Assembly: GCA_036345935.2 (NCBI GenBank)
Contig: JADWOT020001326.1
Coordinates: forward strand, 186,001-250,000
Source of the DNA: Taenia hydatigena
Taxonomy: Eukaryota; Platyhelminthes; Cestoda; Cyclophyllidea; Taeniidae
DNA: 64,000 nt
Direction of reading: 5' to 3'
The notes below the pieces were generated by a model that was not told where the DNA came from, did no database searches, and saw only the letters and a program-made list of their open reading frames with translations. Made by a program: the position numbers and the translations under genes. Each line of letters starts with the position of its first letter. Position 1 is the first letter of the stretch. Below are positions 14,422-26,598 of the stretch, piece by piece.

Positions 14422-14992
14422 CTGCAAAAATAAAAACGCAGTGATTTGCCACTAGAGTTGGGCGGGTGACGAAACTTAGTGTATCGCAGCGTGACCTTAA
14501 GTGCTATCAATAGAGTAGGGATGGTGCGTAGCAGTCAACACTAAAGGCGGATGGAAGGATAACTAAGATCGATGACGTGTGATATAGATCTGCATGCCAT
14601 GTTCTATGTACCGATGAGTCAACCAAAGATGCAACGTGTCGGGCAAAACGAGTCCATGCACCGTGTATTTATGTTGCCAACAATCCCATCTAACTGCCTA
14701 ACACTCAAAGCTGCCAACTTATCTTTTAACGCTCTTAAATATGTGTATCAAAACGGGCGATATAACATGAAACCAAAAGAAGTTGCCCTTAATGCCAAGT
14801 ATCACATGCCTGTGGTAATAAGCAGGAAGTATTACTAAAAAGGCAATCATTAAGAAAGAAATAATTTACCTTTGATGATTTTGTTGTTGCATTATCCTTT
14901 AGTATAAGCAAAGACGGTTTGGTAGAAAACCGGTAAATCGCATCATTTGGCATAATTTGTATAATTCTGCTAACCAGCTGGATTCAAGTTAC

Positions 14993-15366
14993 CTCCCACC
15001 GCATTTACAAACTCCACAGTTCTTCTCATATTACTGACCACAAATAATTTTAATGCACTGTCTGTAGCTGTGCATTTTATTAAGCCATCCAAATCAAACA
15101 GTAGCGCGTATGGGTTCCTTTTACGAACCTTGGTTAATTCATCACATATCACAAATGAAAGCTAGACAAAGTTCTGCTTACCACAATGCGGATGCAAGTC
15201 TAAAAGCGCTATTGCGATGAATAGAAAATTGCGCATTGAGGTCGGCAGTATTGTGACACCAAAAATTTGACATTTGATGCGACACAAAGTTCCAGCACAC
15301 TCTACAACCTTGCTAGATTCACTGATTTTGCAAAGACCTTCATTTTTAAATGTTTTTAAGCATGTG
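14993..15366 (-). CDS. Candidate upstream exon with an in-frame TAG
   Basis: This block starts after an acceptor (CTTTTCTAATAAG) 32 nt downstream of a strong donor. It ends at the donor GGGAG|GTAACT in phase 1, exactly the phase in which the FN3 exon begins, so the join reads VNAVG-D-EDVPQNV. The frame is open throughout except for one TAG at 15162-15164. The first half is Cys-rich (VECAGTLCRIKC); the second contains LIKCTATDS, compatible with an Ig-like or other disulfide domain, but I do not recognise the family. The TAG may mean a decayed gene, a missed intron (a GTAAGC donor sits at 15184, but the next good acceptor would leave only a 20-nt intron), or two alternative exons. The intron to the FN3 exon is 571 nt. 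Confidence 0.35.
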
Positions 15367-15398
15367 CTTATTAGAAAAGGCATAGAAATGTATCTTAC

Positions 15399-15555
15399 CT
15401 GTGGCCACTGCGACCTCTCCTTGCAAGCTGAAAGTAATCAATAAAATGAGGAAATTTCGAGGCGCCATCACTCCTTAAGAACCGACTCGCATTCACACTC
15501 CACATACATGTACTTTTAAATGCATTGCAAGTCAATGGAATGGCCTCCTCTTGAC
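15399..15555 (-). CDS. Candidate Cys-rich exon upstream of the FN3 gene
   Basis: About 52 codons between the acceptor GTGCTTCGCAG and the very good donor CCACAG|GTAAGA. The downstream intron is only 32 nt (15367-15398) and has a pyrimidine-rich 3' half. Both sides of it are phase 2. The product reads AIPLTCNAF...CMWSVN, which has an Ig-like feel (Cys, then a Trp about a dozen residues later), but this is impression rather than identification. No further exon to the left end of the protein could be placed with confidence. The exon could be part of a pseudogene, since the next exon contains a stop. Confidence 0.3.
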
Positions 15556-16955
15556 CTGCGAAGCACTTTGCACATTTACACACCCCGCGCAATCAAATCA
15601 TTGGATCGTTTAAAGATAAAGTGCTGGTTAGCTTGGTGAGGATGCCTGCCGTATCAGCATCACAGCTTTCACTTCAGTTATGTGATGAGCTACAATATTG
15701 TATGTGAGCAATTTGCACGGATTTACGGGAAAGTTAACACGAGTACTAGAACCGCAAAAGTAAAAGGATTAGCAGTAAGGAAATCAGTGGATGTAGATTT
15801 TAAGGTTGCAATAACTGCAAAAACAGAAGCCGAATTTTTGGCACTGACATTGCAGAAATAAGGGTAGGCTCAATTAAAGGAACTCATACTCCTTCATTCA
15901 ACTTGGAACACGTTATAATATTTTAAGTCTCACTCGTCAAAAGCTCTCAACGCTGCATAGCAGATGCGTCTGTTGCACTGTCCATGGTCCTATTCATGAT
16001 AGGGGACGATGGAGTCGTACCTATGGCCGCTTAGCACATGTCTGAGGTCACTTCCAATTCATGCGGTCAAATCTGATTCATTGGCTAGTCATTGGTTAAG
16101 CAAGTGGAATGGACCAATGTCCTGTTCAAACAACCTCAGCTGATGCTTAAAATTTACAATTCACTCAAACATGGTGGAAAACGCATTAAAATTTTACGAT
16201 AACTGTGCACATCTAAAACAATAAAACTGGGTTTTATTGAGCTATGTTGTAGAATCGATTTGACATTTATTTTAACAGCCTATGCCACTTCGTTTCATAC
16301 GCATCGGTGAATAGTGAAACGAATCTTCGCTTACCATGGTTGGAAAGAGCTCAGCGTTCGGTGCAGGTATATAGCCACACAGTCACAAAGTGTCATTGTT
16401 TTCTTGCCAAGCGACTGGCTAGAGTTTCACGCCTGCAGGACAACCCTGATCAAATTAAAACCTCTTGCTTCGGTAATGTATTCTCAAAAGACCACGCCTT
16501 AACGGAATAAAAGAAACTGTGTATTAGTTAGGCCCTCCTCTTAGCTGTCTGTTTAGTCACATGAGGAAACGTAGTCTCTAAGGCTGCCCTTCTACTTTGG
16601 GCATAACTACTGGTTGTGCTAAGGGCTTTTAAGACCTTCTGCAACAAAGTAAGCAGCCTCTCCTTCCGCAAAATTTTAGGCGATTGCGACGCCAATCAAG
16701 ACCTATGGCAATATGTCCATGAGATTTTTAGAAGCCTGTTTGATTCCTCTATATTTGATAAATTTACTGATAACGGAAAATAGATCGGTCTTGAAAAAGT
16801 CACCGGCACAAGAAGATGGCAATTCTATCTCAAGAAAATCGACGACGAATGCATAACTCAAGTCAGTAGCTTAAATTAAGGACGAAATGAATGAGGTGAA
16901 AGAGAACGATAGATGATGAGGATTAATGTGAAGTCGCAGAGGTCATCAGATGAGC
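15556..16955. other. No recognised gene
   Basis: If the FN3 gene continues upstream, its earlier exons should lie in this direction, but I found no open frame with clear splice sites and matching phase. Overlapping plus-strand frames at 16307-16510 are short and unrecognised. Confidence 0.5.
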
Positions 16956-17340
16956 ATATGTCGGATCCAACATGGGTTCATGTAACATGACGCGTTGGCG
17001 CATGCGCTCCAACCACATGACATGTAGGCAGACCACTTTCTCTGGTATGCTTGACCGCCTCTGTGTAACTCTTCCATGTGGGGGCGAGCAATACCGAAAA
17101 GTTCTTTTTCTTGATAATATTAGTCGCTCAAGGCGCATAAAAACGAAAGAAGACGAGAATTAATGGGACAATTGCATATAACGCTATAACTCTTGTCAAT
17201 ATTCCCTTCTGGTTAGGTTCCATTCTCCTTTTCGTCGATACGATATGACGACTTACAATGAAGATTCGAATTTCGAACAAGAACAATGCCTTCTCATCGT
17301 GGGAATTGGGACATATTTACCGATTTATTAAGTTTTGTCC
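16955..17340 (+). repeat. Repeat R9, copy A
   Basis: The core is GACGCGTTGGCGCATGC, then CCACATGA, GCAGACCAC, and CTTCCATGTGGGGGCG. Copies B (from about 17610) and C (from about 18675) share this order at reduced identity. Copy A and copy C also share a following block: ATTGC(A/T)TATAAC near 17173 and 18970, and GAATTGGGA near 17305 and 19034. No coding sense was seen. Confidence 0.6.
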
Positions 17341-17609
17341 CCAGAAGCAGCAAGGAAGCCTAATCATTTTTGTCGCTTCCTAAAAAGTTTGTCCTTTTGC
17401 ACGTAATTGCCTGATTCTGTAAATTGTGTGGGAGACAGCTGAAGTATTAGCATAGAAGAGCGTGGATAGGCTTCGTGGTGTGAATGGTAAGTCTCGGTAC
17501 TAATTACAGAGCTAAGGGCTGTAGCTCTTTCTGCATCCAGCCTAAAGTAAAGGCGAAAACTTGGGAATGAAAGAAGATGGGAAATAGGGAAGACCACTGT
17601 CAAAACATA

Positions 17610-17890
17610 GGGTTCATCAGCTAAACGTGTGTCTTAGCCAACGTAAACTCGCGCACCATCGGCTGACGCGTTGGCGCATGCACATCAGCCATGTGATCTG
17701 TGGACAGACCACCTTCTTGAATGTCTCAATGAAACTCCTCCATGTGGAGGCGTTAAACACCAGAAAATTATTTTTGTTTGTGGTACTAATTAGTTTACGC
17801 GCGTAAAATGAATTCAGTGGCTAAAATGATATCGGATGCCCACAAAGTTGCTGGCTTGAAAAGTTGTAAGGAAAGTTTTATTTAAGATGG
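17610..17890 (+). repeat. Repeat R9, copy B
   Basis: It contains CTGACGCGTTGGCGCATGC, GCCATGTGATCTG, GACAGACCACCTTC and CTCCATGTGGAGGCG, in the same order as copy A. It shares upstream sequence with copy C (TAAACGTGTG, GTGAACTCG/GTAAACTCG) and the downstream TGGCTAAA. The three copies are in direct orientation. Confidence 0.6.
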
Positions 17891-18429
17891 CATCATTAAG
17901 CCATTGTCGAGATCTCACTTTACTTAGCTTTCGTTGTTTTCTTCTTCGTGAGGCCCAATGGGCTTACAAGGAGGATTTGAAGCATCTGTGCTGGTTAAAA
18001 AATGCGGACTTGGGGTGTTCTGAACAAACATTTCTCATCGAGGTGAAGGCAAAACAAAACCTGCCGTTTCTGCATGCTCTGTTCCGTATGCAGCCATTTT
18101 CATCTAAGTTGCTGTGTTCACAGGAATCGCTTTTCATGCACAGAATTGCCTGATGTTATCAAATGGATGCAAATCTTTACTTGGACTAATAGCATCAGAG
18201 AAGTACTAGACTGGGTGCTCCTGAATTTCACTGTTAAAACAAACGTAGTTGAGTCAAGGCAGTGAGGTAGAGCGCCTGACGCCTAATAATCACCGAATCT
18301 GTTAGGAACTGGTGAAAGACTGTGTCTTCACTTCACGATGCGGTCTTCGGACCATGCTGGTTACCAATTGGACCTTCTGTATGGCGGTGATTAGCACGCC
18401 ACTCAAACATCTCTAGATGACCATGGCAT

Positions 18430-18470
18430 CTATAAAGACTCATGTCACTACGTTCATGAGCTCTTTATAG
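18430..18470. repeat. Imperfect hairpin, 15-bp stem
   Basis: The left arm CTATAAAGACTCATG at 18430-18444 is an exact reverse complement of 18455-18470, except for one extra C at 18461. The loop is 10 nt. No neighbouring gene explains it; it could be a chance inverted repeat or a relic terminal inverted repeat. Confidence 0.55.
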
Positions 18471-18674
18471 GAACGTGTTTTTGAACTGCTTGTCCACTGA
18501 GTGCATTGATAACCAAGGGCAAAGGAAGCACACACTAGTCTTAAAGGCTAGCATTTAAAGGAGATCGCTTCAACAAATAGCTTAGCATTAGATTTAAGTT
18601 AAAAGAGAAACTGGAATGCTTGATGAGGACGCGCAGCAACGGAGAATGACGTAAAAAACAGTGGAGTTACTGAG

Positions 18675-19060
18675 GTAAACGTGTGAAAAGCCAGCGTGAA
18701 CTCGTGTGCCAGAGAACAACACGTAGGCGCATGAACATTAGCCATGTGGTTTGTTCATGTACACGCAACGTGTTGCAACCGAATTTCCGGGCATATCTGA
18801 CCTCATTAAAAGCACTTTCCTGAGGACGCGTGCAGAAGCGGTTTTTACTTTTTCTTGCAAATTGTCAGTGAATGCGAGTAACAGTAACTTTAATGGCTAA
18901 AGCTAGAACAAATGCTTAAAATATGTGCTTGTCTAAAATATTTTAAGGACTACTTAATTTTGGGAAATTGCTTATAACTTCTGTCGAAATTTTGCTTTGC
19001 TTGTATTACTGTTTTCATTCTTCTCGATGCAGCGAATTGGGATTGCAATAAGGTTTTGAA
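18675..19060 (+). repeat. Repeat R9, copy C
   Basis: The most diverged copy: GTGAACTCGTGTGCC, ACGTAGGCGCATGAACAT, GCCATGTGGTTTG. It then shares a later block with copy A (TGCTTATAACTTCTGTC; GAATTGGGATTGC). Copy C retains sequence from both ends, so it shows the unit is at least about 380 bp. Confidence 0.5.
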
Positions 19061-22050
19061 TGAACTGCACTGATAGAAAAAAAGGGATGCGAGGCTGAGC
19101 GATTCAATAACCTAACACTGCATTACTTTTCTGTTAGGTGAGGCAATATCTTTTGCCTCGGTGGTAGTGTAGGTGCTGGACACAAACAGTGATAGTGATG
19201 TCTGATGTCATAACATCCACGTATTCGATAAATGACAAAAACAACTGCTCTGCATACTAAAGATTCGCTTAGTATTTTTGACTAGTTAAAATTTAAACAC
19301 ATTTTACTATAATATCATCAGTAGGCGTTGTCTGAGGCAATGAAAATGATATTGTTTCTTTCCTTCTTACAGGAATGTGCAAAAAATCCATGCACAACAC
19401 CCACTTACCGATAATTTGGCACCAATCGAGAAGCAAATTTCGTCCTTTAAAACTTCGCTGGACTTGAATTGTTACGAATAGCTTACTGAGGAATGAACGC
19501 TAAAAGGTGCGGACACAACCGTATTAACCGACATGACACATGGGACGAATCCTCTAAAAGGGAGGGGTTGTCATGCCTCTAAGCTCAATTTGAGACCAAT
19601 TTCCTTTTAAGTTTAGGCTCGCATTTTCTGCCTACCTACAAGGGAAAGCAGTGCCGAGGATCACAGGTGACAATTTCATTGCCAAGAAGAAATTTGCGAA
19701 AGGATACACCAAACTTTATTTTAAATATAAGAGCAAAATTTTGAATGTTTCACTGTTAAGAACATAATCGTCATCTGGCATCGTCAATGCGTAAATAGAG
19801 TGAACACGCTAGACAATTTCATTAGAAAGTATTAATTATGTAAGTGAACTTCTAAAAAAGGACACAAGTGACCTCAAAAGTGCAACTCGTTGCATTTATA
19901 GCCGCGATTTTCTGTCGATGGAAGTAGGTAACTGACAAGGGTGATCGACCCCACAACATGAAACTACTCGCCAAGTGTTGCATTGGTGAATATGCAACAC
20001 GCAGATGCGATGCACAAGGTTGTGTATTTATGGCCCCGTTTTCGATTATTTTCAATGAGGTAATTTGCATTTGATAATACTTAGTCTTACAAAGTTGTCC
20101 TCAAATTAATCAACACGTTGGTCAATATTCATAACACTTTTGTTCAAAAGCGAAAAGCAGAATGATATGGAAGTGAATGCAAAGAATCATGTGATAGACG
20201 TACCGCAAATTCTTGCGACGGGTATACCTATCCCGAGAGCCATCAAGACAAAGATCGGACGAAGCCAACTGTGATGCCCGTAGCAGTGTTAACGCCTTCA
20301 TGTGTGCTGCCAAAACATCTGAATTTAGTTCGTCAAAGGAAAGGGTAAGGTATTTGTTTTAGTAGAATTTTCTTAGATTCCCGACATTTCGACTTAACAC
20401 CATTCTAAGATAGGAATTTCGGATAAATTTAAATTCATTAACATGGCTAGGAGCGCAGATAATTAATTAAGCCACGGTTAATGCATTTGAGCTATACGTA
20501 AAACGAAGGGCCCTAAATAGCCTAGGTAATCAGAAAAAGTGTGAAAAGGCGACCAAAGGGATGCAGTACAACACGTCTAGGTGCCTTAACGCGTGGCTAG
20601 ATGACCAACTTACAAGCAAATCAAACAGCATTCCCTTATTGCGTAAGCTTACCTTTATGCGCAGCTGCTTCTTTGTATCGCATCAACGGGCTGCATTTCT
20701 TTGGAGGTGAACGCATGGATTTTAGTGCCCATCTAAATGATGCGGGATCCGTCTCTTCAATCCATAATCTTTTATCCATCCCTTCACCGGCATTTAATTA
20801 TTTATTCATTTTCGTGCTTAACAAGCTCATTTGGTCTTAGTCGTTCCGCCAATTCATCCTAACTGCCTTGTACCCACTCCTACCAATTCGCATGCATTAA
20901 CACCCCGAAATCCTGCATCCACGCCCATTGTTTTCAGGTCAAGCTTGATTCAACGATATTTTCCCATCCAGCAACACTTCTTTCATCAGGGTCTCTTCAA
21001 TACTTGGCCCTTCTACGCACCCATGACTTATTTACACATTCGTCTTTAAACCACCTAAACCAAGCGCGTCAACATGCCTCTTCATTCACTTCACTTTCCT
21101 TGGTCTAACCACAAGATTAGACATCCCTCTTCATTTTTGCATTTGCAAATTCTCTACACCTAGCATCTAGAAAAGATCTGCCCTAGCCATCTTTCATTGG
21201 TCCCGTCTCTGCACATCATTGTTAGCCGGTAAGATGAACCCATTATTCAAATATATTATTATCCACTAACATGCTCATCCTCTGTGCACTTTTCTCGCAT
21301 ACTCCTAATCCTAGGGATGACCTCGCGTCACTGCAGTTTAATTAACAAGGCAGAAGCGTGCAAAGGAGTTGGTAACTCTCTCCTCTCCTTTACCACAACC
21401 GCAGTCAATCGTCCATCGGTCTCTAGTAGTTTCACTTTATTTATTTAACACTGGACGGCATTCTGCAATGAGTTTATTCAAAAGCCTGATAACGAATGAG
21501 AAATACGCTTAAATTCTGCCAAATTCCTTTTTTCAATACTTGTTTTAACTTAGGTACATGGCAATAATTTCAATTTATCTTTATTTGACCGTTCTCAGGC
21601 GTTTTATTTAGACGTGGAACACGAGAGTGGGGAATGGAGGACGAGATAATTAATATCAAGAGATAGTTATTTTCAAGCTGGATTCGGGTAACTGTTGTAG
21701 AATTTTAAAATCGCACAGGAGATGATTGCACATTTTATTCCATTTCCTGTCCAGTTACTGGCAGCAATATTTGTTTTCAATAGGGATCAGATAATGTGCA
21801 AACGCATAGGGCTGCAGGTGAATACTCTGGAAGGAATCTGGAAGCAAATGGACTAATGTATCGACCTAAGGACTAGGTGACGCTCACAGTTCTGAGTCCA
21901 AACTCCCCCACTTTCACGCTTGGAGGTCCAGATGTAGCACGGCCTACTGCCCTTTACCAGCAGATGGCAAATCCCTTTACGATGACGAATATTTAAGTGA
22001 TATCCTCTTAACTATCAACTGGCTGTGAGATGCTACCAGTGGTTAAAAGA
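19060..22050. other. No recognised gene or repeat
   Basis: Nothing could be assigned. Open frames stay below 80 codons. The plus strand at about 20830-21230 is C/T-rich without a clear repeat unit. Confidence 0.5.
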
Positions 22051-22890
22051 ATGACGTCAGCAACTGCGGATAAAGGGCAGTCAGGAAGAGCACAGCCTTG
22101 ATAGTCATTTTTTATTCCTACGTGATTATCGCACTCAATCCAAAGGCCTGAAGACAGCTTAAAATAGAAAATCCAGCCTTAAAACCTGACAGCTGAGATT
22201 GCATATCCCTTCTCTTCCGGAAATATCTCACTCAACCATGGGCCATCCAAGTCACATAGCGCATGGTCTAAAAATTATACAGCACATCGAATTCTAGCGT
22301 TTATGAGAGTTTAACTCCGCATTCTAGGGTCGATACTCTGGATAGGGTGCGGGGATCAGACCTAAAGCACATCCTAGCGACGATTGAGTAGAGGAAATTT
22401 AACTTACTCGTAGGTGAGCCACATTAGCCTCGTCCAAGACGTGTGGATGCATGTGGTAATTAGATAATTGTTGTTTACACCCGAATATGCAAACGATGAA
22501 GTGACATGAAATAAAACAAATTGAAATACGATCAAAACTTCGCATCTAGTATAACGAAAGATGCTCTTCGGAATGAACTTTGATATGTGGGTGTTGAAAT
22601 TGGCTGCAATAATTGATGTCTGATAGGGCGCGGGAGATCATGAGATGGCTAGTTGCACTAACATACGGTAGCGCAAATAATTCGCCTAAATGAGTTGTAC
22701 ACCTGTGATTACTCTATCTGCAGCATTTCTTTAAATGTCAGATTCGACTGATAATATGATCCACAACATCTTTAGTACAACAATATACCCCAAACAAATA
22801 AGCTGCGAGTACAATTGCTTTTTATTTGCAGAAGACCTATTGACAAACAAAACCTTCGTGGCTTCAAATTGTTGCATTCGTTCCTCGTGC
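22050..22890 (+). repeat. Repeat R1, uninterrupted copy
   Basis: This copy matches 41833-42370 and then 45330-45630 in order and orientation. Shared blocks include CACTCAATCCAAAGGCCT, CACAGCTGAGAT, ACATAGCGCATGG, ATCGAATTCTAGC, GGATAGGGTGC, GTGGATGCATGTGGT, and later GCATTTCTTTA. Identity is moderate, so the family is old. Because this copy is continuous from about 22585 to 22605, it shows that the sequence at 42.4-45.3 kb is extra. No coding sense or terminal repeat was recognised. Confidence 0.7.
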
Positions 22891-24388
22891 CACGTCGCAT
22901 AGAGGATGGAGTTATGGAAAAAAACCGAAATGCGTGATTCCGTATAACCAATAGTGCGGATGTTCACTTAGGGATTTTTAGGAATCCTGACCATGCAATA
23001 AGCAGACTTAATGGTGGGTAAAGAGGACTCATATGATAGACCGTATAAACCCTGTTAATCCAAGGGGAAATTGTTTGCTAAGGAAGATGACAAATCCTTA
23101 TCGGAGTCCTAGAGAAGATAAGGACCCTATTCAAAAATTACAAAAACTTAGCCACACATGGACTGACGAAATGCAGCCAAGATTTACACAAGTGGCGTAT
23201 TAAGAGAAAACCACTTTAAACTAAGCACTGGGGGTGAAGGGCTGATCACCCTACAGACGCGTAAAATTTGAGCTCAAAAATTCACATGCTTGACATTTAC
23301 CACGCACAAATTTGCTACGTTGTGTTTCATTTCTATCGCATGGTAAATCGTAAGGGGTATTTTAAGAAGACTGCTGCTATTGAGGATTGCTTTGGCACCT
23401 ATACGAATAAGGCTTTTGAAATGAGGCGATTTAAGTAATGTGGCAAGCCATGTTGCAGTATAAGTACTCTTGCGTTACCAGTCCATTTATCGGCAAATTC
23501 AAAATGCCTTGCTTGAACCAAACCTTTGTGCGTTTTCGAGATAGGATCGATGTCTCAGCTGTTACTGATGGGTGTATGATGGAGTTGAATTGAAAAGGTT
23601 TATCGCTTTACCACTGTTTGCGTAGTGATGCGATTCTGCATCGAAAGTGTCGACACAGGCCATGCGGAGAAATAAACTTGCACTAAGTGAGTGTGGGGGG
23701 TAGGTAAGCCATGCCACGGAATGAGGGCTGGAGAGGAGTGCTAGCAGTCGAAGCAATTGATTAATGAAACCGGAAAGGCAGGAAGATGCGCTAATCAGAG
23801 CTAGTATTTTAAACACAGTTTACAGGTGTGGGTATTGTAGCGGTTCGTATAAAGCGATTTCAGAGCAAGGGGTGAAGTTGAATTGTCAGGCAAACAGCTA
23901 TTGTTAACTTTTTCTGTAGGAAACATGACAGGAGACAAAAATGATGAAGACAGCATTAGGTTTCCGAAGTAATTATTAGAGTGCTTCGGTTCAGCAACTT
24001 ATGCTCCTATAGGATAAGATGCATTTCTGTAAAATTCATAATATTCAAATTTATTTTTACGAAATAATCCATAGTAATTATAAAGATTCTATAAAAATAT
24101 AGTCTACTTTAGACAAAATCATGGCATTTTAGCGCAACAATGGCTCCAAAATACCAATGGGATTAAAGCGGTTACCGCTGGTGACCTTAGAAAGGCTAAA
24201 CGAATTACTTAATTGGAAATCTCGTTTCATTTAACAAAATATGCGACCTGCAATGGACTTTTGTCTTAGAAATCGTAAAAATCATGTTAATTCGTTTTTT
24301 ACTTTTCAAAAGATGCGTGGTATTTGCATGGCTAAGTGATTATTTTGTGAACATTTTTTGAACAGAAGTCTATCGCTATCATATGCAT
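22890..24388. other. No recognised gene
   Basis: A minus-strand frame at 23562-23816 opens with a hydrophobic, signal-peptide-like start but has no recognisable continuation. Nothing else was seen. The stretch around 24020-24110 is very AT-rich. Confidence 0.4.
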
Positions 24389-24560
24389 GCATAGCATCTC
24401 GAGGCTCGCTCGAGGCAAAGGAAGGCAGAACACTAAGGTAGTATCCATACATATATATATGCTTAACAGACAGACGCAAGGCCAGCCTACACAGCCAGAG
24501 CAAGGTGGCCACCTCTGTGACCTTAACCGAAACCGGTAGTCCAAGCAAACAAAGTATTAC
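24388..24560 (+). repeat. Repeat R3, copy A
   Basis: It matches R3 copies at 25116-25297 and 55625-55820: GAGGC, a GAAGGCAGAA(C/T)ACTA block, an AT-repeat core (ATATATATAT), GGCCAGCCTAC(A/G)CAGC, GACC-TAA/TGACCGAAA, and AAGCAAACAAAGTA. The AT core differs in length between copies. A 121-codon minus-strand frame (24306-24671) overlaps the repeat and is not treated as a gene. Confidence 0.65.
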
Positions 24561-25115
24561 ATTGCCTCTCTCCTCTTTTGAGTGTCGTCTCCGACGCGCC
24601 CCATGGTAGACCTCCCGCGCCAGCCATCGCAACGTAGCCAGTGCTGCAAAGAGCACCCACGAGCAAACCATGCCAGTCGCTAACGTTCGATGCGATTGAG
24701 GCCAAGCTTGACACCACCGTCAGTAATCCCTCTCGACAGTTCGATTGGAATTGGAGTTTTGTCCGACTTGAGAACAAAACTCAGAATGAGAGTATCTGCT
24801 TACCAAGAATATGCCTGTAGAAAGATGTTAGCGCATCGATCTCCTTAAGCAAGCATATCAAGGGTAATCTCCTGAACGATAACCTTCCAGGTCGTCCATG
24901 GCCAGTGTCACTTCAGTTGTTAGTGGTTTTCTTGTCGAACACGGAGATAGAGATGCCGAAAGCAAACGCCCTTCCTAGCCCATCTGCCATGGGAGGTCAG
25001 AGATACTTTATCCGTAGCACATGCATTTCTTCCGCACCGCTGAAATATGTCACAGGTGGTGGAGATGGGGATAGGAACCCCATCGAATAGGGCCCGCTTT
25101 CCGTTGCCACCAATG

Positions 25116-25297
25116 TAGGACCCTGAGGCTCTTCTGACACAAAAGAAGACAGAAAACTAGGGTAGAATCTATATTTTCAACAGGCAGAGGGAAATAAGCT
25201 GCTGGCATGGCCCAGAGAAAAGCCTGCACAGCTAGGACAACGTGGCGACCTCTGCGACCCTAAACGAAACCAATAGTCCAAGCGAACAAATTATTAC
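25116..25297 (+). repeat. Repeat R3, copy B
   Basis: Same order as copies A and C: CCTGAGGCTC, GAAGACAGAAAACTAGGGT, CAGGCAGAGGGAAATA, GGCATGGCCCAGAG, CTGCACAGC, GCGACCCTAAACGAAACC. The AT core is lost here, replaced by TCTATATTTTC. It lies 0.55 kb from copy A, in direct orientation. Confidence 0.65.
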
Positions 25298-26598
25298 ACA
25301 TGTGTCCATATTTAGGATCAATTTTTATTTTTTTTACCTTTTTTCTTTGATTGGGATGCGACGAAAATATTTCTTATTTTAACATCCCAGCCATCGCTTC
25401 ATCTTCAAATCTAGATAAAGGGCCCCTGCTCTACTACAAGTATATTGGTCCATTGTTTGTTCGGCCGCAGGTTTCGCTTACGGTTTTTCGGGTGGCTATA
25501 TTGCTCAGCCGAGTGAAATGGTTTCCAGGCCATGTCAAGCAGCTTCATCCCCTCTTTCTATCGAACACATATAATTTGCCCTAAAATTTTGCCTTCTATT
25601 TTTTCGAGGGAGTCTTGAGACGCTACATTGGTAGCGGCGAATAGTGGATCCGACTATGATGGATTTCCACTCCAATCCATATCACCTGTGACAAATTTTA
25701 GTTGCGCAAGAGAATTAACTATGCTACAGATTGGAGAATCCCTGTCATCACATAACAAGAGGAGTAAGCATTAAGTCGTGCAGATAAAATTCTCTTTTTC
25801 CTCCTTTCAATAAACGCTTCATCGTTCCCTTCCATTGTAAGGTACTCTCTAAGTTAATCGCATTTTCCTGTAAATGTGCTTGCTTATTTCACATTTGGTA
25901 GTCACTCCATTCCTTCTGTTTACTAGTCTAAGGCAGGCATTTTCGTTAGCTTTAAGCATATTTTATCCGCTATCCCTTCATGCCTTTACTTCATTTTCCA
26001 AAGCACCATGCTTATTTTCTGCACTTCGCTTTCTCCACTACACCTCACCATTGCTATTCACGCTGCGTATTACTCACCTGCTTTGCGACTATTCTTTGGA
26101 AAAGTTCCTGTGTTGTGCTTTAGCATTCCTACTTTTAAATCCATTTGACTCTCGCACCATAGTTACATAGTTTTCTTTTTATTGCCTACGTTCGCTTTGC
26201 AATTGCGTCCTATCAGCGTAACATCATGGTATCCTCAAGGTTGTGGCCATTTTCACATCAAGGGTCAACGTTCTTCATAATAAACTAACAAAGAAACAAC
26301 ATGAACTAAGTTTTGTCTAATTTAAACAAATTATTTTGCTTCAAGCTTTACAAGAAATAATATCACATACACTCCCTGCACATGCCTTCAGTTCATAATA
26401 CGATGCAACGCCATGTATTTATCCTTGAAATAATTTGTCCAATACTTGATCATTATAAGAATGCGAAAGCGAATCTTTATCAAAATTTTCTGTTTACCAT
26501 AACAACATAAGTTCCTGGAATACATAAGGTAGCTAGTAATCTTATAGCCAGTGCTTACTTTACTTGATGAGAGTCCAGCCTCATGGAAAAGCTTTTTG
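25297..26598. other. No recognised gene; C/T-rich tract
   Basis: The plus strand is pyrimidine-rich at about 25790-26160 and gives a 98-codon hydrophobic frame (25874-26170). It looks like composition rather than a gene. Similar tracts occur near 12.7, 30.4, 38.2 and 40.8 kb. Confidence 0.45.

Noticed and set aside
15168..15198. An 18-nt microexon between TTTTAG and GTAAGC at about 15185-15202
   Set aside because: It would need a 20-nt intron on its 3' side, too short to be spliced. The long continuous frame with one TAG is the simpler reading.
18262..18305. A possible tRNA (GAGGTAGAGCGCCTGAC)
   Set aside because: It has a D-arm-like string, but no acceptor or anticodon stem and no B-box within the right distance.
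24306..24777. Overlapping minus-strand frames of 121, 84 and 70 codons
   Set aside because: They overlap R3 copy A. The other R3 copies do not keep the frame, and no domain is recognisable.
25874..26170. A 98-codon hydrophobic protein
   Set aside because: The frame is a by-product of a C/T-rich plus strand (Leu, Ser, Phe codons). There are no splice signals or membrane topology typical of a real protein.
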